Part shown: one piece after another, positions 1-8,029 of the stretch
Layout: every line of letters starts with the position of its first letter
Position numbering within the stretch: position 1 is the first letter of the stretch
Origin: Candidatus Rubrivivax defluviihabitans
GTDB taxonomy: Bacteria; Pseudomonadota; Gammaproteobacteria; Burkholderiales; Burkholderiaceae_C
NCBI GenBank assembly: GCA_016709385.1
Contig: JADJMW010000002.1
Location: forward strand, 434,001-498,000
DNA: 64,000 nucleotides
Direction of reading: 5' to 3'
The notes under the pieces: model-generated
The model's database searches: none
What the model was told of the DNA's origin: nothing
Seen by the model: only the letters and a program-made list of their open reading frames with translations
Translations under genes and position numbers: made by a program

Positions 1-530
1 AGGCCGTGGTCATCGCGGCCTTGCGCGTGGCGCACCAGGCCGGCCGACCCTGCCGGCTGCTGGCCTTCGGCGGCGCAGGCGAACTGCTCGAGGCCGACCT
101 CGACCTGCAGCGCGGTGGCCTGCAGCCGCTGCTGGAACTGATGGGCCGCAGCTTCGACGGCGGCACCGACCTGCAGACACCGATCGAACGCGCCGTTCAG
201 AGCGTGCACGAGGCGCGCTGGTCCGGCGCCGACCTGCTGATCGTGAGCGACGGCGAATTCGGCTGCACACCCGGGACGCTGGACAGCCTGGAAGCGGCGC
301 GCGCGCGCTTCGGCCTGCGCGTGCACGGCGTGCTGGCCGGCGACCGCGAGACCTTGGGGCTGCTCGAGGTCTGCGACCACATCCACTGGGTGCGCGACTG
401 GCGGCGTTATGCCGACGCGGCCGCCGGCGGCGACGGCCGCGGCTTTTCGCCCGTGCACAGCCGCAGCCTCACCGCGATGTATTTCCCCGGCGCGCTGTCA
501 CGCCATGCGGCGCGGCACCGTCGGCCCTGA
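1..530 (+). CDS. VWA-domain protein, C-terminal part (5' end outside window)
   Basis: The reading frame is already open at the left edge, so only about the last 175 residues are seen. The fragment looks like the second half of a von Willebrand factor A domain of the CoxE/ViaA-like kind. It has a GGTDL segment supplying the MIDAS threonine, then a hydrophobic strand ending in SDGEF that supplies the MIDAS aspartate, then the final helix-strand units. Such proteins usually bind a divalent metal and work with a MoxR-type AAA ATPase. No such ATPase is visible here, and it would be expected upstream. The C-terminus is basic and short. Family assignment is fairly secure; the partner is inference. 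Confidence 0.7.
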   Translation, partial: AVVIAALRVAHQAGRPCRLLAFGGAGELLEADLDLQRGGLQPLLELMGRSFDGGTDLQTPIERAVQSVHEARWSGADLLIVSDGEFGCTPGTLDSLEAARARFGLRVHGVLAGDRETLGLLEVCDHIHWVRDWRRYADAAAGGDGRGFSPVHSRSLTAMYFPGALSRHAARHRRP

Positions 531-657
531 ACGAATCCGCGCGGCGGCCAACTCCGCGTCGCACCCCATGGCCGGCGCAGGTTTTTGCTGCTCGGCCACC
601 GGCCTTCTGCTTTGCGCCTAAAGTCCGCGTTTCAACGCACCGACAGGAGACCCGCGC

Positions 658-1272
658 ATGAAGTTCAAGCACGCCCTTTCCTTGCCCGCACTCGCGGTGG
701 CCACCCTGTTGCTGGCGGCTTGCGCCGCGCCCGAGACAGGCCATGACCACGGCGCCGCACCGGCGCCCCAGTACGGTTCGACGGGCATGATGGCCGGCAA
801 GATGGGTGGCGGCATGATGAAGGGCCGCATGGCAGTGGCTTCGCTCTCGCCGACCCAGGGCAATAACGTGCACGGCCTGGTCATGTTCCACCAGATGGAC
901 GGCGGCCAGCTCATGGTGCACGCCCGCATCAGCGGGCTCAAGCCGAATGCGGAACTGGGCTTTCACGTGCACGAAGTCGGCAGTTGTGCCAGCGCCGACG
1001 GCACCAGCGCCGGTGGCCACTTCAACCCCGACGGCAAGCCCCACGGCCCCCCCGGCGCGGCGCACCACGCCGGCGACATGCCGGCGCTGAAGTCCGACGC
1101 GCAAGGCGTGGCCGACCAGAAGTTCGTTCTGACGGGCCCGACCCTGGGCACCGGGCCGCTCAGCGTCGTCAACCGCTCGGTGGTCGTGCATGCGCAGCCC
1201 GACGACTACACCACGCAACCCACGGGCAACTCGGGCGCGCGCATTGCCTGCGGCGTGATCGCCGCGCACTGA
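658..1272 (+). CDS. sodC: Superoxide dismutase [Cu-Zn], lipoprotein
   Basis: Copper/zinc superoxide dismutase, 204 aa, converting superoxide to peroxide and oxygen in the periplasm. The N-terminus is a lipoprotein signal ending LLLAAC, with Cys22 as the lipid-modified residue. The catalytic domain shows the GFHVHEVGSC block (two copper-ligand histidines plus the first disulfide cysteine), the Zn-loop stretch with GGHFNP and nearby histidines, and the C-terminal RIACGVI with the second disulfide cysteine. Between signal and domain lies an HDHG sequence and a Met/Gly-rich stretch that could bind metal. AGGAGA at 645-650 sits 7 nt before the ATG. It stands alone, with a hairpin terminator directly downstream. 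Confidence 0.95.
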   Translation: MKFKHALSLPALAVATLLLAACAAPETGHDHGAAPAPQYGSTGMMAGKMGGGMMKGRMAVASLSPTQGNNVHGLVMFHQMDGGQLMVHARISGLKPNAELGFHVHEVGSCASADGTSAGGHFNPDGKPHGPPGAAHHAGDMPALKSDAQGVADQKFVLTGPTLGTGPLSVVNRSVVVHAQPDDYTTQPTGNSGARIACGVIAAH

Positions 1273-1281
1273 GTACCCCCA

Positions 1282-1302
1282 GGGCCGGGCTGCTCCCGGC
1301 CC
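1282..1302 (+). terminator. Hairpin terminator after sodC
   Basis: GGGCCGGG at 1282-1289 pairs perfectly with CCCGGCCC at 1295-1302 across a 5-nt loop, beginning 10 nt after the sodC stop. Only two T follow, so it is a weak intrinsic terminator by the usual criteria. Confidence 0.7.
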
Positions 1303-1384
1303 TTGATCGTGCGCAATCGCCCCCGCGAGCCGCGGCCTACGATGGCGGCAATGCTCGCGGCGGTGTTCGCGGCGGAGTTCCAGC

Positions 1385-2542
1385 ATGGTGGTCACCGAGT
1401 CGCGGCGCCTGGTCTTCCTGGTGCCCGGCTTCTTCGGCTTCACCTCGGTGGGGTCGGTGAGCTATTTCGAACGCGTGGAGCAGACGCTGGGCGAAGCGCT
1501 GCGGCGGCACGGCGCGCCGGCGCGCATCGTGCGCTGCAAGACGCAACCCACGGCCTCGATCCCGCGCCGCGTTGACGAATTGCGCCGTCAGGTGCTGGCC
1601 CGCGGCGGGCTGAAGGCCAGCGAGCTGCACTTCGTCGGTCACTCCACCGGCGGCCTGGACATGCGCATGCTGCTCACGCCGGGGGTGAAGATCTCGCGCG
1701 GCGACTCCGAGGAGCGCATCGCCCGCCTCACGCGCAGCGCCATCTCGGTGGCCACGCCGCACCACGGCACGCCGCTGGCCAACCACTTTCTCAGCCTGCA
1801 GGGGCAGACGCTGCTGCTGGTGCTCAGTGCGCTGGCCACCTCGGGGCAGGGGCGCGGCGCCATCGTCGCGGCGGCCCAGGCCCTGGCCCTGGTGGCGCGG
1901 CTGGACGACTGGCTGGGCCGCAAAACCGGCCCGCTGGACCGCCTGGCCGACGGCCTGCTGCGCAGGATCCGCTTCGACCGCCGCGACCCGGTGTGGCGCT
2001 ACCTGGGCGAGATCGAACGCGACCAGGGCGCGGTGCTGCAGCTCACGCCCGAAGGCATCGGACTCTTCGACGCCGCGGTGGCCGACCGCGATGGCATCGC
2101 CTACGGCTGCGTCGTGGCCGGCGTGCCCAGGCCGCGCGAGCGGGTCGAGGTGTCGGAGTGGCTGGACCCGGAGTACGTGACGCTGCGTGCGCTGTTCCGT
2201 CTGCTGCACGGGCTGACTTCGCGGCCGCACCCGCGTTATCCGTATCCCGTGCCCACGGCCGCCATGCAGCGCCAGCTGGACCGCGCCCTGGGCTTCAAGG
2301 CCACGCCGGCCGTCAACGACGGCATCGTGCCGACGCTGAGCCAGCTGCACGGCCGCGTGCTGCACGTGGCGCGCGCCGACCACCTGGACGTCGTCGGCCA
2401 CTACACCCTGGCCGGCAAGACGGCCGACTGGCTGCCTTCGGGTGCTGGTTTCACGCCCGAGGGCTTCGAGGCCACCTGGGACGCGGTGGCGGCGGCCATC
2501 GCGCGCAGCGGCCGCGCCACCAAAGATCAGGGCCGCCCCTGA
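1385..2542 (+). CDS. Alpha/beta-hydrolase, lipase/esterase-like
   Basis: 385 aa serine hydrolase of the alpha/beta fold. An N-terminal strand (LVFLVPGFFGF) provides the oxyanion region, and GHSTGG carries the nucleophile Ser87. A late VNDGIVPTLSQLHGR-type segment and VVGHYT near the C-terminus would carry the Asp and His of the triad. The sequence resembles triacylglycerol-lipase-like cytoplasmic hydrolases. No signal peptide is seen, so it is probably cytoplasmic. The substrate cannot be told. It is convergent with the pullulanase, and its stop codon lies inside the loop of the shared hairpin terminator. Confidence 0.75.
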   Translation: MVVTESRRLVFLVPGFFGFTSVGSVSYFERVEQTLGEALRRHGAPARIVRCKTQPTASIPRRVDELRRQVLARGGLKASELHFVGHSTGGLDMRMLLTPGVKISRGDSEERIARLTRSAISVATPHHGTPLANHFLSLQGQTLLLVLSALATSGQGRGAIVAAAQALALVARLDDWLGRKTGPLDRLADGLLRRIRFDRRDPVWRYLGEIERDQGAVLQLTPEGIGLFDAAVADRDGIAYGCVVAGVPRPRERVEVSEWLDPEYVTLRALFRLLHGLTSRPHPRYPYPVPTAAMQRQLDRALGFKATPAVNDGIVPTLSQLHGRVLHVARADHLDVVGHYTLAGKTADWLPSGAGFTPEGFEATWDAVAAAIARSGRATKDQGRP

Positions 2543-2551
2543 GGGCGGCCC
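2530..2551. terminator. Bidirectional hairpin between hydrolase and pullulanase
   Basis: GGGCCGCCC (2530-2538) and GGGCGGCCC (2543-2551) form a perfect 9-bp stem with a CTGA loop. The loop contains the TGA stop of the hydrolase gene. It lies between two convergent genes and can serve both. No T-tract is present on either side. Confidence 0.7.
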
Positions 2552-2582
2552 CGGACGTCACGACCACCGCGCTGGCCGGCCG

Positions 2583-5500
2583 TCAGTTGACGACGAAGAC
2601 CACCGCCGTGCGCGCCGGCACGGTGAAGGCCCCGGTGGCGGCCGCATAGGTGGCGGCGGCGGCGCGCTTGTCGGCAGCGCCAGGCGCACTGTGCACGGGA
2701 TGCAGCACGAACGACTTGCCCTTGAGAGCGTCGACGGTCAGCGTCTGCGGCTGCTTGTCCACGTTCACCAGGTACAGCACCTCCTTGAAGCCGGCGCCGG
2801 CGTAGCCGTTGCCGTCCAGGTGGCCGGCCAATACCGTGGGTACCTGCGCCGAGCCGGTGTTGTGGAACACCAGGCGCGACTTGATCTCGTCACCCGTGCG
2901 CAGCCGGAACAGCGTCGAGCTGTAGCGGATCTTGAGCAGGTCGCGGAAGGCGTCGCGCGTCCAGGCGATCTCGGCAGGCGTGGGCTTGATGGCGGGGTCC
3001 GCCAGCAGCGGCCCGATGAGGCTCCAGTTGTCGCCGTTCTTGTCCTGGATCGGCAATCCGGTGCCGAAATAGTTGTCGTTGTAGGTCCAGTCCAGGCGGT
3101 TGAACCAGTCGCCCGAGTTGTAGCTGTCGCGGTCCATCGACTTGCTGCGCAAGGTATCGATGCCGGCGTGGAAATACGCCACGCCCTGGCTGAAGACGTT
3201 GATCGCGGCGCCCAGGATCTGCACCCGCGCGCGGTCTTCCTTGCTGGTGGTGGTGGGCAGCTTGTAGGCGTTGATGTCGAACAGCGTCTGGTTGTCGTGG
3301 TTCTCCACGTAGTTCACCACCTCGCCCGGGTTCAGCACGTAGCCGGCCGGCTGGCCGTTGTAGTTGATCTCCTCCAGCTTCAGGTTGGCGTCCCAGTGCG
3401 TGGTGAACTGGAAGCTGCGGATCGAGCCGGCGAGGCCCACCTTGATGACGTCGGCCGCCCACATCAGGTCGTTCTTCGTCTTGCTGCCGCCCTTGGGGTT
3501 GGCGTCGTAGTACAGGCCGTTGATGTAGCCCTGGTTCGCGATCAGGCTGTCGCCGCCGTCGAACGGGCTGCCGCCGCGCACGTAGTCGCGTGCACGGTCG
3601 CTGAAGGTGCCGATGCCGTTGCCGTTGAGCGAGAGCTGCGAGGCCTGCACGAAACGTGCACCGTCCTGCACCTCGCCGAAATTCCAGCCCTCGCCGATGA
3701 GCTGCACGGTGCGGCCGGCCGCGGCGTCGACGGCCGCCTGCAACTGCTCCATCACGGCGCGCGGCTGGTGGCCCATGAGGTCGAAACGGAAGGAGTCGAT
3801 CTTGTACTGCCTGACCCACAGCACCGCCGAGTCGATCATGAGCTTGCCCATCATCAGGTTCTCGGTGGTCGTGTTGTCGCAGCAGGTCGAGCGTTCGACC
3901 TCGCCCTTGTCGTTCAGGCGGTGGTAGTAACCGGGCACCACGCGGTCGAGCACGGCCTTGTCGTTGTGCCCCGAGGCCGTGGTGTGGTTGTAGACCACGT
4001 CCATGCCCACGCGCAGCCCGGCGGCGTGCAAGGCCTGGACCATGGCGCGCGTCTCGACGATGCGCCGCGCGCCGTCCCCCGAAGACGAGGTGTAGCTGCC
4101 CTCCGGGGCATTGAAGTGATAGGGGTCGTAGCCCCAGTTGAAGCAGTCGCTGTCGCGCACGGCGTTCACCGCCGCCTGCTGCGCCTGGCTGTCGGCCGCG
4201 CCGCTGGTGGCGACGGCGGCACAGCCGGCCTCGGGCACGGTGGCGAGGTCGAAGATCGGCAGCAGGTGCACGTCGGTCAGGCCGGCCTCGGCCAGCGCCT
4301 GCAGGTGGCGCATGCCGTTGGAGCCGGTTTCCGTGAAGGCGAGGTATTTGCCGCGGTTCGGCGCCGAGACGCTGAAATCGTTGGCCGAGAAGTCGCGCAC
4401 GTGCAGCTCGTAGATCGTCATGTCGGTCTGCGCCGCCACCTTGGCCGGAATCTTGTGCGTATCCCAGCCCTCGGGCTTGAGCGCAGGCGACGCCAGGTCG
4501 GCGATATAGCTGCGCGCCGAATCGGCCGACAGGCTCACCGAATAGGGGTCGGTGACGAGCTGGCGCACCAGGCCCACGCCGCGCACGAAGACGTCCACCA
4601 CATAGCGGTAGTAGCGACCCGAGAGGTCGCCGTCGCCGCTGGCCGTCCACACGCCGGTTGCGGCGTCGAAGCTTGCCGACAGCATGGACTGGGTGAGGCC
4701 GACGCCGTCGGCGTAGATGGCCACCTCGACCTTCTGCGCCGTGGGCGCCCAGAGCTTGAACGAGGTCTTGCCGCCCGCCACGGACACGCCCAGGTCGGGC
4801 ACCGCCGCGGCCGCGGCGTACAAGTCGTCCAGCAGGCCGGCGATCTGCGCCGTGGTCGCGTTCTGCACCTGGCCACCGGCATTTTCCTGGACCAGCACCA
4901 GCTGACTGCGCAGCAGGCTGCCCAGCTGCGCCCGGTCCGCCGCCCTGACTTGCAGCACCACGCCGGGGGCCACGTATTTGAAGCGTGTCGCGGCCTGGGG
5001 CGGCACCGTTCCGGTGAAGACGTCCAGCGTGATGGCGCCGTCGGCACCGCTGACCGCGCTGTCCTTGGCTGCCTTGATCTGGCCGCGCGCCGAGTGGTAG
5101 AGCTTGAAGACGCCGCCGGTGTCGACCTTGGGGAACTGGACCAGGTCCCTGGTCAGCCAATAGGCGCGCGCATCGGTGGTCGACGCGAGCCGGGTGTCCG
5201 GGTAGCTGGTATAGACCGTCGCGTCGCCCTGGATGAGCCAGATCTCGCCGACCTTGTTGTTGATGTTCAGGGTGGCGTAGGACACCGTGATGTTGTCGTT
5301 GCGCCCGTCCTTGTCGTTCGGGTCGCCGCCCGGCGGCTTGCCGTGGATGATGAACTGCAGGTTGGTGCGGGAGTTGTCGGCCGTGGGGTTGACGACCGGG
5401 ATGTCGAAGACGATGCCGTTGTCGTCGGTGGTGTAGTTGTTGAAGTCGGTGAACGGCACCGCATTGGTCCACTGGTCGATCGTCACGCCGGGCTTCAGGC

Positions 5501-6137
5501 CGGCCACGTCGAGCCCGCTGCTGGCCCAGATGTGCACGCCCCAGTTGGTGTACTGGCCGTCGAGGCGTCGGTAGTGCACGCGCACGGTGTCGATGTTCGG
5601 CGCCGACGCGCCGGCCGGGTTGCTGGGGTAGTTGGTCGGATCGCCGGCGATCTTGTAGATGGAGTTACCGCCCGACATGTCCCAGAACTGCTGCTCGTCG
5701 GAGCCGGTCTTGCCGCTCCAGTTGGACGGTTCGCGCGTGCTGCCGCCGTCCTTGACGATGATGAAATTGAACGCTGCGCCCGTGACGGGCACGTCCCAGT
5801 ATTTGCCGGCGCCAGCCTCGTCGCCGTCGGGGCCCTTGCCGGGCCAGCCGCCGAGATCGGCCCCGCCATAGGTATACAGCGTCCAGCCGGCGTAGTTGCC
5901 GTCGGGACGGTTGTAGCGCAGCCGCACGGTATTGCTGCCACCGCCGCCGCCACCCCCGGCGGCGGGCACGGCGGCCAGCACCGTCTTCAGGTCGGTGGCG
6001 TTGCCGGCCTCCAGGCCGGTGGGCGCATTGCTGATGTTGGTGCTGTTGCCGCCGCCACAGGCGGCCAGCAACGAGAGGGCCAGCAGGGCCAGCAGCGCAC
6101 TGAGGCGGCGCCAGGTGGACGCGAAGGATTCAGGCAT
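2583..6137 (-). CDS. pulA: Pullulanase-type alpha-1,6-glucosidase, lipoprotein
   Basis: 1184 aa starch-debranching enzyme of family GH13, hydrolysing alpha-1,6 branches of pullulan, starch or limit dextrins. The start is placed at 6137, where a GGAG lies 8 nt upstream; this gives a lipoprotein signal with LLAAC and Cys27, followed by Gly-rich and Asn/Ser-rich linkers. Two related N-terminal modules (each with an LRYNR/VHYRR-like strand and Trp-rich motifs) look like CBM41/PUD starch-binding domains. An N-terminal GH13 sandwich follows, then the barrel: YELHVRDFS, YDPYHFNAPEGSY, DVVYNHT, FRFDLMGH (nucleophile Asp), GEGWNFGE (acid Glu) and VENHDNQ. It is divergent from the 6345 amylase and presumably part of the same starch regulon. 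Closely related enzymes are anchored in the outer membrane. Confidence 0.93.
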   Translation of the reverse strand: MPESFASTWRRLSALLALLALSLLAACGGGNSTNISNAPTGLEAGNATDLKTVLAAVPAAGGGGGGGSNTVRLRYNRPDGNYAGWTLYTYGGADLGGWPGKGPDGDEAGAGKYWDVPVTGAAFNFIIVKDGGSTREPSNWSGKTGSDEQQFWDMSGGNSIYKIAGDPTNYPSNPAGASAPNIDTVRVHYRRLDGQYTNWGVHIWASSGLDVAGLKPGVTIDQWTNAVPFTDFNNYTTDDNGIVFDIPVVNPTADNSRTNLQFIIHGKPPGGDPNDKDGRNDNITVSYATLNINNKVGEIWLIQGDATVYTSYPDTRLASTTDARAYWLTRDLVQFPKVDTGGVFKLYHSARGQIKAAKDSAVSGADGAITLDVFTGTVPPQAATRFKYVAPGVVLQVRAADRAQLGSLLRSQLVLVQENAGGQVQNATTAQIAGLLDDLYAAAAAVPDLGVSVAGGKTSFKLWAPTAQKVEVAIYADGVGLTQSMLSASFDAATGVWTASGDGDLSGRYYRYVVDVFVRGVGLVRQLVTDPYSVSLSADSARSYIADLASPALKPEGWDTHKIPAKVAAQTDMTIYELHVRDFSANDFSVSAPNRGKYLAFTETGSNGMRHLQALAEAGLTDVHLLPIFDLATVPEAGCAAVATSGAADSQAQQAAVNAVRDSDCFNWGYDPYHFNAPEGSYTSSSGDGARRIVETRAMVQALHAAGLRVGMDVVYNHTTASGHNDKAVLDRVVPGYYHRLNDKGEVERSTCCDNTTTENLMMGKLMIDSAVLWVRQYKIDSFRFDLMGHQPRAVMEQLQAAVDAAAGRTVQLIGEGWNFGEVQDGARFVQASQLSLNGNGIGTFSDRARDYVRGGSPFDGGDSLIANQGYINGLYYDANPKGGSKTKNDLMWAADVIKVGLAGSIRSFQFTTHWDANLKLEEINYNGQPAGYVLNPGEVVNYVENHDNQTLFDINAYKLPTTTSKEDRARVQILGAAINVFSQGVAYFHAGIDTLRSKSMDRDSYNSGDWFNRLDWTYNDNYFGTGLPIQDKNGDNWSLIGPLLADPAIKPTPAEIAWTRDAFRDLLKIRYSSTLFRLRTGDEIKSRLVFHNTGSAQVPTVLAGHLDGNGYAGAGFKEVLYLVNVDKQPQTLTVDALKGKSFVLHPVHSAPGAADKRAAAATYAAATGAFTVPARTAVVFVVN

Positions 6138-6344
6138 GGAGACGTCTCCGAAAAACGGTCGTTCAGGGCCAGCACCCGCCATCGGCTGAGGCGCCGGTTC
6201 ATGCTAATGAGAGAAGGCAGCGGCTCGAATCCGGGGCTTACCCTCGGTCGGCGCAGCAGGAACAGAGATGGAGCTCGACGCTCTCCGTCGGACGTGGTCA
6301 CACTACAGTAACGACCCCTCATCCGAAGTCAGCACAGGAACCTC
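6138..6344. promoter_or_regulatory. Divergent promoter region, pullulanase / alpha-amylase
   Basis: 207 bp between divergent starts. For the leftward pullulanase, TTCGAG and TAGCAT (near 6228-6201 on the minus strand) are 17 nt apart and could be -35/-10 boxes, with the shared GGGTAAGC motif just upstream. For the rightward amylase, TACAGT at 6304-6309 is a possible -10. The 12-bp perfect palindrome GGAGACGTCTCC (6138-6149) abuts the pullulanase ATG and includes its ribosome-binding GGAG. Promoter assignment is by eye. Confidence 0.45.
6236..6250 (-). promoter_or_regulatory. Shared starch-locus motif, copy 1 (upstream of pullulanase)
   Basis: Read on the minus strand this is CGACCGAGGGTAAGC. 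It matches 14 of 15 bases of the element at 19256-19270 upstream of the amylase/mal operon. In both copies a TTCGA follows 6-7 nt later in the direction of transcription. It lies about 100 nt before the pullulanase start. It may be the binding site of a maltodextrin-responsive activator; no regulator gene is present in the window. Confidence 0.45.
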
Positions 6345-7991
6345 ATGCGGAACGCGCTCATTCTTCTCCGCCGGGCAGCCGCCGCACTCGCCGCGACGAC
6401 CACCCTCATGGCTTGCGGCGGCGGCGGCGGTGGCGAAACCGCCGTCGCGCCACCGCCCACCGACCCCGGCGCCGGCCTGCCACCCGTGGACGTGAGCAGC
6501 GTGGCCGCCGCCGACCCCGGGAGCGCCTTGCCGCCGGGATGGCAGCAGGGCGCCTTCATGGAAATCTTCGTGCGCAGCTACAAGGACAGCAACGGCGACG
6601 GCATCGGCGACCTGCGCGGCCTGATCGGGCAACTCGACTATCTGCGCGACCTGGGCGTCACCGGCCTGTGGCTGATGCCGGTGACGCAGAGCCAGGACCG
6701 CGACCACGGCTACGCGGTGAGCGACTACCGCGCGATCGAGGCCCAGTACGGCAGCCTGGCCGACTTCGACGAACTGCTGCGGCAGGCGCACGCGCGCGGC
6801 ATCGGCATCGTCATCGACTATGTCTTCAACCACAGCGCGGCGCAAAACCCGCTCTTCGTGCAGTCGCGCAGCGGAGCGTCCAACGCCTACCGCGACTGGT
6901 ATCTGTGGGCCGGGCTCAAGCCGACCGGCTGGTCGATCTACGGCAACGACCCCTGGCGCGGCAGCACCGGCAACTACTATTTCGCGCCTTTCTGGGACCA
7001 GATGCCGGACTGGAACCTGCGCAACGCCAGCGTCGTGGCCTATCACCACGACAACCTGCGCTTCTGGCTGAATCGCGGCGTCGACGGCTTCCGCCTCGAC
7101 GCCGTCGGCAACCTGGTCGAGAACGGCGCCAGCGCCTGGGAGAACCAGCCCGAGAACCTTGCGCTGCTGCGCAACGTGCGCACGCTGATGAACGGCTACG
7201 CGCAGCGCTTCCTGGTCTGCGAGGGCCCGAGCGACCCCTTCGGCTATACGGCGGCCTGCGGCAGCGCCTTCGCCTTCAACAACACCGCCAACCTGATCGC
7301 CGCCGCGAAGGGCGACGCGGCCGCGGTGGCGCGCGTGGCCGCCTTCCCGCAGAACGCGCCGGCCGGCCTGTCGACGATGCTGTCCAACCACGACAGCTTC
7401 GCCGGCCAGCGCGCCTACGACCAGTTCGGCGGCAACCTGGCGCAATACCGGCTGGCCGCGGCCACCTACCTGCTGCAGCCGGGCACGCCTTTCATCTACT
7501 ACGGCGAAGAGGTCGGCATGGCCGGCGGCGGTTCGCTGTCGGGCGACCCCAAGCTGCGCACGCCGATGAGCTGGACCGGCAGCACGGCCACCGCGGGCTT
7601 CACCACCGGCACGCCGTACCGTTCGCTGTCGGCCAACGTGGCAGGCTTCAATGTCGCCGCGCAGCAGGCCGACCCCAACTCGCTGCTGGCCTTCTACAAG
7701 GCCATGCTGGCGCTGCGCAAGGCCCACCCGGCCATCGCCGCCGGCAGCTATGACAACGTGGTGGTGGACGGCAGCGCGATGACTTTCCAGCGTCGACTGG
7801 ATACCGATCGTGTCGTCGTCGCCATCAACTACGGCACCTCGGCTGCGGCGCTGGCGGTACCGGGCCTGCCCGCAGGCGCGACGCTCAGGAGCTTGTTCCC
7901 GGCCGCGTCGGGCGACGTCGTGGTGGGCGCCGACCAACGCGCAAATATCAGCCTGGCTGGCCAGTCGCTGCGCGTGTTCGCCTCGCCGTGA
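6345..7991 (+). CDS. Alpha-amylase family (GH13) lipoprotein
   Basis: 548 aa glycoside hydrolase family 13 enzyme. The signal ends LMAC with Cys24 as lipidation site, followed by a run of glycines and a Pro-rich linker, so it is probably tethered to the periplasmic side or cell surface. The barrel begins at FMEIFVRSYKDSNGDGIGD. Conserved blocks are DYVFNHS, GFRLDAVG (nucleophile Asp), VCEGPSD (acid/base Glu) and SNHDS. A beta-sandwich domain C follows. The SYKDSNGDGIGDLRG block is typical of oligo-1,6-glucosidase/trehalose-synthase-like GH13 members as well as maltogenic amylases, so exact specificity is open. AGGAA precedes the ATG. It is divergent from the pullulanase and closed by a perfect hairpin. 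Confidence 0.88.
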   Translation: MRNALILLRRAAAALAATTTLMACGGGGGGETAVAPPPTDPGAGLPPVDVSSVAAADPGSALPPGWQQGAFMEIFVRSYKDSNGDGIGDLRGLIGQLDYLRDLGVTGLWLMPVTQSQDRDHGYAVSDYRAIEAQYGSLADFDELLRQAHARGIGIVIDYVFNHSAAQNPLFVQSRSGASNAYRDWYLWAGLKPTGWSIYGNDPWRGSTGNYYFAPFWDQMPDWNLRNASVVAYHHDNLRFWLNRGVDGFRLDAVGNLVENGASAWENQPENLALLRNVRTLMNGYAQRFLVCEGPSDPFGYTAACGSAFAFNNTANLIAAAKGDAAAVARVAAFPQNAPAGLSTMLSNHDSFAGQRAYDQFGGNLAQYRLAAATYLLQPGTPFIYYGEEVGMAGGGSLSGDPKLRTPMSWTGSTATAGFTTGTPYRSLSANVAGFNVAAQQADPNSLLAFYKAMLALRKAHPAIAAGSYDNVVVDGSAMTFQRRLDTDRVVVAINYGTSAAALAVPGLPAGATLRSLFPAASGDVVVGADQRANISLAGQSLRVFASP

Positions 7992-8002
7992 CGCCGTGAT
8001 GG

Positions 8003-8026
8003 GCTGCCGGCGCCACCGCCGGCAGC
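8003..8026. terminator. Bidirectional hairpin terminator
   Basis: GCTGCCGGCG (8003-8012) and CGCCGGCAGC (8017-8026) form a perfect 10-bp stem around CCAC. It lies between the convergent ends of the alpha-amylase (7991) and the SHOCT-tailed protein (8030). Confidence 0.75.
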
Positions 8027-8029
8027 GCC

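Noticed and set aside
2442..6311. 1289-codon open frame on the plus strand across the pullulanase gene
   Set aside because: It is antisense to a gene with full GH13 motifs and signal peptide. Its residue make-up (runs of V, A, R, H) is typical of reverse frames in GC-rich genes.
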